From positions 109,631 through 173,630 of the forward strand of contig NZ_JAKLTO010000006.1 of NCBI RefSeq assembly GCF_022012335.1: DNA of 64,000 nt. Direction: 5' to 3'. Position 1 is the stretch's first letter, and the number at the start of each line of letters is the position of its first letter. Positions 58,089 to 64,000 of this stretch are shown here, piece by piece. The notes beneath the pieces are model-generated. The model ran no database searches, was not told the DNA's origin, and saw only the letters and a program-made list of their open reading frames with translations. A program made the position numbers and the translations under genes. This stretch comes from Flavobacterium sp. SM15 (lineage in GTDB: Bacteria; Bacteroidota; Bacteroidia; Flavobacteriales; Flavobacteriaceae).

Positions 58089-60023
58089 TTAGTCCATACT
58101 GAGTACTATGAATTCACTTCGTCTGTTTTTCTGGTGATCAGCTTCGGAACAAGGGATACCGTCTGAGCACCCGTTAACTAACTGTGTTTCTCCATATCCT
58201 CTAGCGGATAAGCGACTTCTGCTTATGCCGTTTTTAACCATATACTCCAAGGTGGATTTAGCTCTACGGTCTGATAAACGCTCATTATATTTATGAGTCT
58301 GACGTGAGTCAGTATGGGAACGGATATCAACCTTCATATTAGGAAATTTGTTCATTACAGCGATAATTTTTTCCAAATCTACTGCTGCATCAGGACGAAT
58401 ATTCCATTTATCTAAGTCGAAATAGATAATACTGATGTCAAATACTTTTGCAAGGTCGGTGCCTACATCAACCGGCATAACTTTTTTCTGTAAAGCGATA
58501 TCGGCTCTTGTTTCACCAGATTTTAATGGAGTGATTACATTAATTTCTTTAGTTTCATAATCTTGATTTTCGGCTCTAACGTAGTATTTTTTATCGCATT
58601 CCACGCCATCTTCGAAAATAAACTCACCTTTGGAATCTGCTTCAAGTGACTTGATCAGTTCCATATTCGCGTCAAACAATGATACTTTTGCTCCCGGTAA
58701 AGGTTGTGAAGATACCTGATCGGTAATTACACCTTTAATTACCTGCTCACAAACATTTTCCTTGAATTTATAAATATCATCCGAACCTACACCGCCATCA
58801 CGATTGGAAGTAAAATATCCAATATGTGTTTTAGTGTTTACAACATAGGCAAAATCGTCTTTTGGGCTGTTTACGGGAACTCCCACATTTTTTACCACTG
58901 TAAAACTATTGTCTTTATTCATTTTTGAGGAAAAAACATCCAAACCACCAACACCCAATCTGCCATCGGTTGAAAAATAAAGTTCGTTTTTATCAGTAAT
59001 AAAGGGAAAGGTCTCACGTAAATTGGTATTGATTTTTTCTCCTAAATTCTCTGGAGTACCAAAAGTCCCGTTTTCGTTAATTGCTACTTTGTAAATATCT
59101 GAAAGACCATAACCTCCCGGCATATCCGAAGAAAAGTATAACGTTTTTTCATCGGCACTTAAAGCAGGGTGGGCAACACTGTAATTGTCACTGTTAAAAG
59201 GGAGTTCTGTAATGTCTTCCCATTTACCGTCTTTTAAAGTGGCTTTATAAACTTTCAGTTTCATTATTTTGTCATCACTTTTACCTTTTTTACCGTCGTT
59301 GTAATTGTTTCGGGTAAAGTAAACCGTGTTACCGTCTTTTGTAAAAACCGGAGTAGATTCATGGAATTTAGAATCCAGTTCTTTTGAAAATTCTTTTGCA
59401 TCAGATAGTTTTCCATCATCCCCAACTTTCGCCACATACAGATTTGTAAAGTACTGATCGTTCCAGGTATGTTTTTTCTGAAATACATCCTTACTTTTTC
59501 TTGCTGAGGCAAAAATTAAATCCGAATCTTTAAAAACTGAGCCATAATCGGAATATTCAGTGTTAATTCCTGAATCTTCCACACTATATCTGTCGGAGCC
59601 TTTTCTGATTTGTTCCAAATATTCTTTATGTTCCTGCAAATCTTGTAATCCTTGAGTATCGTTTGTTTTCTGATAAAACTTTTTCATGTACTCATCAGCT
59701 TTGTCGTATTTACCGACTGCTTTCAAAGATTGTGCATATCTGAAATAATATTCGGAAGGAACATCTTCTGATAAGGCAAAGAGTTCGGAATACCATCTTT
59801 CCGCTTTGTCATACTCCCCGTTGAAGTAGTATGAATTTCCAAGTTTTTCGAATAAATCTACCGATTTATGTCCTTTTTCTGCTACCTTTTCATAGATTTC
59901 AATGGCGTCTATATAAGCATATTTGTCGTACTTTCTGTCTGCTTTGGCTTGAGTTAAACCCAGCTGAGAATAGGCACTTGAGATGCTTAAAAAGGTCAAT
60001 AGAAGAATAGCTTTAACTTTCAT
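58089..60023 (-). CDS. OmpA family protein with TPR and beta-propeller (PorE/SprD-like)
   Basis: A 644-residue periplasmic protein with signal peptide (ending SSAYSQ). N-terminal TPR region (about 20-140, AEKGHKSVDLFEKLGNSYYF), a WD40-like/PD40 beta-propeller (150-420, for example PALSADEKTLYFSSDMPGGY and PENLGEKINTNLRETFPFIT), a CarboxypepD-like sandwich (430-520) and an OmpA C-terminal peptidoglycan-binding domain (about 535-644; IYFDLDKWNIRPDAAVDLEK, RSHTDSRQTHKYNERLSDRR, GYGETQ). This layout resembles PorE/SprD-type accessory proteins of T9SS cargo clusters. It lies directly after the PorP/SprF-type gene. Confidence 0.88.
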   Translation of the reverse strand: MKVKAILLLTFLSISSAYSQLGLTQAKADRKYDKYAYIDAIEIYEKVAEKGHKSVDLFEKLGNSYYFNGEYDKAERWYSELFALSEDVPSEYYFRYAQSLKAVGKYDKADEYMKKFYQKTNDTQGLQDLQEHKEYLEQIRKGSDRYSVEDSGINTEYSDYGSVFKDSDLIFASARKSKDVFQKKHTWNDQYFTNLYVAKVGDDGKLSDAKEFSKELDSKFHESTPVFTKDGNTVYFTRNNYNDGKKGKSDDKIMKLKVYKATLKDGKWEDITELPFNSDNYSVAHPALSADEKTLYFSSDMPGGYGLSDIYKVAINENGTFGTPENLGEKINTNLRETFPFITDKNELYFSTDGRLGVGGLDVFSSKMNKDNSFTVVKNVGVPVNSPKDDFAYVVNTKTHIGYFTSNRDGGVGSDDIYKFKENVCEQVIKGVITDQVSSQPLPGAKVSLFDANMELIKSLEADSKGEFIFEDGVECDKKYYVRAENQDYETKEINVITPLKSGETRADIALQKKVMPVDVGTDLAKVFDISIIYFDLDKWNIRPDAAVDLEKIIAVMNKFPNMKVDIRSHTDSRQTHKYNERLSDRRAKSTLEYMVKNGISRSRLSARGYGETQLVNGCSDGIPCSEADHQKNRRSEFIVLSMD

Positions 60024-60034
60024 AACAATTCAAT

Positions 60035-60943
60035 TTAAAAGAAACGAGGAGTTAACACTTTAGAATTATTCATCAGTTCGAATCGCAAAAAGATTTCATG
60101 TGATCCGGAGTTATAATTCTGTAATCGAGTAGTTTCTCTATCATATCCATATCCTATGAATAGGGAATTTGATATCTGAAATCCGGCCAGCGCACTCCAG
60201 GCAGCGTCCCATCTGTAGGCCGCTCCTAGAGTTAATTTGTCATAAATCAGGAAGTTTAATGAACCATCGGCTTGTAAAGGAGCACCTTCAACAGCTTTTA
60301 GCATTACCGATGGTTTCATTTTTAAATTACTTCCGATATCAAAAACATATCCTGTAATGAAATAATAGTGGAGTTTTTCCTGAGTAATCGAAACAGAATT
60401 GTCTTTGTAATGATTGGTTTCAAAAAAGTTAGGAACAGATAACCCTGCGTAGAATTTATCGGAATACAAATAGATTCCGGCTCCCACATTCGGGCTTATA
60501 TCGTTACTTATGTTTTGAAACTGAGGATCGTTTTGATGTTGAATATTTAATTTATTTACATCGATACTAAACAGATTTGCAGAACCTTTTAATCCGAAGG
60601 CTAACTTATAATTGTCAGACATTGGGATGTAGTAAGACAAGTCAGCAGAAATCAAACTTTCATTTGAAGGACCAATACGGTCGTTTACAAAGGAAAGTCC
60701 AATTCCAAAACTCGAATCACCAATAGGAGTATTAACTGAAAAAGCATTGGTTACAGGAGCTCCGTCAAGACCTACCCATTGGGTTCTGTGCAAACCAAAA
60801 ATACTTAATACTTCTCGTGAACCTGCATAGGCTGGATTAATATTCACAGTGTTGTACATGTACTGTGTATATTGTGAGTCTTGTTGTGCGTAACTCATCA
60901 TGCCTATTAATCCTAAAACGAGTGTTATTATTTTTGTTTTCAT
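60035..60943 (-). CDS. PorP/SprF family type IX secretion membrane protein
   Basis: A 302-residue outer-membrane protein, start ATG at 60943 giving a clean signal (MKTKIITLVLGLIGMMSYAQ). Mature part: QDSQYTQYMYNTVNINPAYA, the signature of the PorP/SprF family, then a membrane beta-barrel ending in SNSLFIGYGYDRETTRLQ and HEIFLRFEL. SprF proteins in Flavobacterium are needed for secretion or surface anchoring of a cognate giant adhesin such as SprB. The gene is directly downstream of such a giant gene here and eleven bases before the OmpA-like gene, so the three make one export cassette. Confidence 0.92.
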   Translation of the reverse strand: MKTKIITLVLGLIGMMSYAQQDSQYTQYMYNTVNINPAYAGSREVLSIFGLHRTQWVGLDGAPVTNAFSVNTPIGDSSFGIGLSFVNDRIGPSNESLISADLSYYIPMSDNYKLAFGLKGSANLFSIDVNKLNIQHQNDPQFQNISNDISPNVGAGIYLYSDKFYAGLSVPNFFETNHYKDNSVSITQEKLHYYFITGYVFDIGSNLKMKPSVMLKAVEGAPLQADGSLNFLIYDKLTLGAAYRWDAAWSALAGFQISNSLFIGYGYDRETTRLQNYNSGSHEIFLRFELMNNSKVLTPRFF

Positions 60944-60986
60944 AGTCACTAATTTAAATTAATTTTAGTACATAACAGTATGAGAG

Positions 60987-63900
60987 TTATCTATTAAGAT
61001 ATAAATATCCAGATTTGTCAAACCAATTTCCGTCAGGGTCTTTGTATTTCAGGATGTAGAAATACGTACCATCTGGTAATTCTTCACCAGAATTTACTGT
61101 TGATCGTCCATCGGATTTACCATCAAACACAACGGTTGTATTATTATAGCCGTCTTTATCGAAGACTAAAATTCCCCATCTGTTGTAAATTTTAACGTTG
61201 TTTTCTGTGTAACAGGTAGCGTCAATTCCGGAAATATAGAAAACATCGTTAAGAGAGTCGTGGTTAGGAGAGACCGCATTATAAACGTTAATGGATTCAC
61301 AACCTAGTACTCCACAATCAATATTGAACAGGAATTTATACGTTTTAGGGCATCTTGTAACATCCGGTGTTAAGATGTAATTTATTGTATAAGCATTTCC
61401 TGCAACTAAAGATGAAGCATTTAAAATGTTTCCATTTATTAAACTGTCATCAAAATTCTCTGCATCCCAATATCCTCCTAGTTCTGCTCCGGCTTGTACT
61501 AACCAAGGAACTAAATCGATACCGGCCTCATTACAGATTTCTTTCGGATCAGCTTGTACATAATCATTCACACTAACAGTAATGGAATGTGTTACGGTTG
61601 TTGAATTTCCGCAAGCATCGGATGCAGTCCATGACCAAGTTGTTAAATAATGATCTTCATCAATAGTTTCATTAACCGGAGGATTCATTACCTGAGTAAT
61701 TTCACCATTACAGTTATCTTCAAATACAAGTGGTTGTTGTTCTCCTAATTCATCACAGGTTGATTGGCTGTTTGGCAATCCGCTTATATAAACAGGTGGA
61801 GTTTCATCGTTAACCACAATTGTTTGATAAGCTACGCTTGAGTTACCACATTGATCGGTAAAGGTCCAGCTTCTTAAAATTGTGAATGAATTTTCACAAT
61901 CGCCAGGAGTAACCTCATCAACCGAAGTGGCACTTATCTGACCGCTGCAATTATCATTGGTTACCAATACAACATTTTGCGGAACTTCCCCTGCACAGCT
62001 GAATGACAAACTTTCTGGTACTTCAGGTAGCTCTGGTTTTATTGTATCATGAACTGTGATGATTTGAGTGGCAACGGTTTGGTTTCCACAATCATCAATA
62101 AAAGTCCATGTTCTTGTAACTATATATGAATTAGCACATTCTCCTTCTGAAATTACATCAACTGCTCCGGCTCTTATAGGAGAAGAACAATTGTCTGTTG
62201 CAACCAATGAGCCTGCTACAGGAATTTCTGAACCGCAAGCAATGGTTATATCAGCCGGAACTTCTGGCATATCAGGAGGAATATTATCTAATACTGTAAT
62301 TATTTGAGTAGCAATTGCTTGATTATTACATTCGTCTATAAATGTCCAGGTTCTTGTTACCACGTATGAATTTGCACAACTACCAGGAGTAATACTGTCT
62401 ACAGCTGAAGCAACAATATCACCAGAACAATTATCATGAGCGGTAAGGTTAACAGGTCTAGGTATTAAACTACCACAGGTAACAGTAATATCTTCCGGTG
62501 CCGGATCTGGAACTGGTGGAAGAGTATCATGTACAGTAATTATTTGTTTTGTTGATGAACTGTTATTACATAAATCTACAAAAGTCCAGATTCTTGTAAT
62601 TGTGTATGAGTTTGGACATTCACCTTCAGATCTGGTATCAACTCCTTCAACGGTAATGCTTCCCGCACAAGAATCTTCAGCAGTTAATGAAATCATCGGA
62701 GGAATATCACCACTACATTGAACTGTAATATCTGGTAATTGAGCAGGCGCCTCAGGAGGTGTTTGGTCAATCACAAAGATATTTTGAGACGCAGTGGCTT
62801 GATTGTTACAGGCATCTGTTGCAGTCCAGGTTCTTATGATTTTATATGAGTTTGGACATTCCCCTTGAACTATTTCATCGTTTACTGAAGTTATTGCACC
62901 AGCAGAACAATTGTCAAGTACAGGAAGTTCAGGAGCTGTTGGAATTTCCTGATCACAAGAAATTGTAATGTCAGCCGGAACTTCTGAAATTGTAGGCGGT
63001 ATATCATCATTAACAGTAATTATCTGTGTTGCAGTAGCAGGATTTCCGCAGGCATCAACAAAATTCCAGGTTCTGGTAACTACAAATGAATTAGGACAAC
63101 TTCCTTCGGTTCTGGTATCAACACCTTGAACAGTGATACTTCCGGAACAGTTATCAGTTGCACTTAAACTTGTAATCGGAGGAATTTCACCTTCACAAGC
63201 AACAGTTACAGCTGCTGGAGCTGGGTCAGGAACAGGAGCAACAGTGTCGTTCACAGTAATTATTTGTGATACTGATGCAGGGTTTCCACAAGGATCAGCA
63301 AAGCTCCATGTTCTTGTAATTGTAAACGAATTCGGACAGTTGCCTTCAGTTCTGGTATCTACTCCCTGAACAGTTAATATTCCGGCACATTCATCTTCTG
63401 CACTAAGGGAAATCATTGGAGGGATTTCGCTTTCACATGATACAGTTATATCTGCAGGAGCTTCATCAGGAATAGGAGCAACGTTGTCGTTCACTGTAAT
63501 TGTCTGAGAAACAGAGTTGCCATTTCCGCAAGGATCAGTAAATGACCAAGTACGAGTAATTACGAATGAATTTGGACAATTACCTTGAACCACGGAATCA
63601 ACACCTTCAACACTAAATCCTCCAGAACAAGTATCTGATACTTGTAAAGAAATCATTGGAGGAACCTCATCAATACAGCTTACGGTTACATCTGCAGGAG
63701 GTGTTTCAAATACAGGTTCTGAAGTGTCAGAAACAGTTATTATCTGGCTTACTGAGCTAGGGTTTTGACAGGCATCAATAAAGGTCCAAGTTCTTGTAAC
63801 TGTAAAGTTTCCAGAACAATTTCCCTCAGTTATCTCATCATGACCTTGAGCAGTTATTGCCCCACCACAAACATCGTTTGCTGTAAGTGAAATCATTGGA

Positions 63901-64000
63901 GGTATATTTCCACTACATGCAACTGTTACATCAGCAGGAGCTTCTGGTACTTGAGGAGCGGTTGTATCCTGAATTGTGAATGTTGCTGAAGTAGTACTAG
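60987..64000 (-). CDS. Giant repeat surface protein with T9SS type B sorting domain (N-terminal part outside window)
   Basis: The C-terminal part, at least 1004 residues, of a very large surface protein; the frame stays open to the window edge. Nine canonical 80-residue repeats plus one degenerate copy are visible, each with DxTVxC near its start, GxCPNSF.ITRTW.F.D.CGN, and S.TITVNDT.PP.P linkers; each canonical repeat has about four Cys and an Ig-like HYR-type fold. A final C-terminal domain (about the last 100 residues: NAVSPNHDSLNDVFYISG, NVKIYNRWGILVFDKDGYNN, PDGTYFYILKYKDPDGNWFD) is the gliding-motility-type T9SS type B sorting domain. It should be exported and anchored at the cell surface, perhaps as an adhesin. 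Confidence 0.93.
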   Translation of the reverse strand, partial: STTSATFTIQDTTAPQVPEAPADVTVACSGNIPPMISLTANDVCGGAITAQGHDEITEGNCSGNFTVTRTWTFIDACQNPSSVSQIITVSDTSEPVFETPPADVTVSCIDEVPPMISLQVSDTCSGGFSVEGVDSVVQGNCPNSFVITRTWSFTDPCGNGNSVSQTITVNDNVAPIPDEAPADITVSCESEIPPMISLSAEDECAGILTVQGVDTRTEGNCPNSFTITRTWSFADPCGNPASVSQIITVNDTVAPVPDPAPAAVTVACEGEIPPITSLSATDNCSGSITVQGVDTRTEGSCPNSFVVTRTWNFVDACGNPATATQIITVNDDIPPTISEVPADITISCDQEIPTAPELPVLDNCSAGAITSVNDEIVQGECPNSYKIIRTWTATDACNNQATASQNIFVIDQTPPEAPAQLPDITVQCSGDIPPMISLTAEDSCAGSITVEGVDTRSEGECPNSYTITRIWTFVDLCNNSSSTKQIITVHDTLPPVPDPAPEDITVTCGSLIPRPVNLTAHDNCSGDIVASAVDSITPGSCANSYVVTRTWTFIDECNNQAIATQIITVLDNIPPDMPEVPADITIACGSEIPVAGSLVATDNCSSPIRAGAVDVISEGECANSYIVTRTWTFIDDCGNQTVATQIITVHDTIKPELPEVPESLSFSCAGEVPQNVVLVTNDNCSGQISATSVDEVTPGDCENSFTILRSWTFTDQCGNSSVAYQTIVVNDETPPVYISGLPNSQSTCDELGEQQPLVFEDNCNGEITQVMNPPVNETIDEDHYLTTWSWTASDACGNSTTVTHSITVSVNDYVQADPKEICNEAGIDLVPWLVQAGAELGGYWDAENFDDSLINGNILNASSLVAGNAYTINYILTPDVTRCPKTYKFLFNIDCGVLGCESINVYNAVSPNHDSLNDVFYISGIDATCYTENNVKIYNRWGILVFDKDGYNNTTVVFDGKSDGRSTVNSGEELPDGTYFYILKYKDPDGNWFDKSGYLYLNR
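61760..64000 (-). repeat. 240-bp tandem coding repeats in the giant surface protein
   Basis: The repeats recur about every 240 bases from the window edge to about 61.76 kb; the last one toward the C-terminus (near 61.8 kb) is degenerate. At the DNA level neighbouring copies clearly differ, so the array is old and partly diversified, not a recent expansion. Confidence 0.85.

Noticed and set aside
61760..64000. CRISPR array
   Set aside because: The periodicity is 240 bases and coding, with no short identical repeats or unique spacers.

Overview
The window is chromosomal DNA of a Bacteroidota bacterium, almost certainly a member of the Flavobacteriaceae close to Flavobacterium. The DNA is AT-rich and ribosome binding sites are not of the Shine-Dalgarno type. 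Several genes have the Bacteroidota promoter pattern TTG-N19-TAnnTTTG. Type IX secretion (T9SS) sorting domains of types A and B are present, with a PorP/SprF protein and an OmpA-like partner. DUF3667, DUF4920, DUF6428 and BshB1 proteins and a fused RibBA fit the same group. No phage, integrase, transposase or CRISPR array was seen, so this is mostly core genome.

Layout. 1-2.5 kb: 5' part of ilvE, then divergently a lipoprotein / haem-binding lipoprotein / tRNA methyltransferase operon. 2.5-3.3 kb: two tandem small-protein units. 3.3-8.4 kb: OxyR divergent from Dps, then a small exported protein, a SulP anion transporter and two beta-carbonic anhydrases, a probable bicarbonate/CO2 module. 8.4-10.8 kb: a LETM1-related protein, a YdeI-family protein and Cu-Zn superoxide dismutase. 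10.9-19.2 kb (minus strand): fatty-acid degradation, with MarR regulator, fused 3-hydroxyacyl-CoA dehydrogenase/enoyl-CoA hydratase, thiolase, an inserted four-helix-bundle gene and acyl-CoA dehydrogenase, preceded by a separately terminated acyl-CoA ligase. 19.3-25 kb: an LTA-synthase-like membrane sulfatase with a small phosphatase, a TPR hybrid histidine kinase and a DUF3667 protein. 25-31 kb: purL and two lipoproteins. 31.3-33.6 kb: hotdog thioesterase, isochorismate synthase and BshB1 (menaquinone and bacillithiol synthesis), then tRNA-His. 33.8-44.2 kb: secreted and envelope proteins, including an M43 metalloprotease and a lipase with T9SS tails, plus a peroxiredoxin/thioredoxin operon. 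44.2-45.6 kb: a compact ars operon containing a 41-residue membrane-protein gene. 45.7-52.5 kb: tpx, dgkA, ftsK, a LolA-like gene, an LptF/G-like gene and ribBA. 52.6-58 kb: tRNA-Ser, pyrR-pyrB, a lipoprotein hydrolase, a STAS-like protein with ribonuclease Z, pdxH and a CAP-domain lipoprotein. 58-64 kb (minus strand): a giant repeat surface protein, cut by the window end, with its SprF/PorP and OmpA partners.

Oxidant defence recurs through the window: OxyR with both redox cysteines, Dps, SOD, a 2-Cys peroxiredoxin with thioredoxin, Tpx and bacillithiol deacetylase.

I did not find a clearly new multi-gene system. The items most worth following up are the duplicated small-protein units at 2.6-3.3 kb, the hidden small gene in the ars operon, the four-helix-bundle gene flanked by inverted repeats inside the fad operon, the RibBA protein whose GTP cyclohydrolase half has lost its zinc ligands, and the palindrome inside the MarR promoter.
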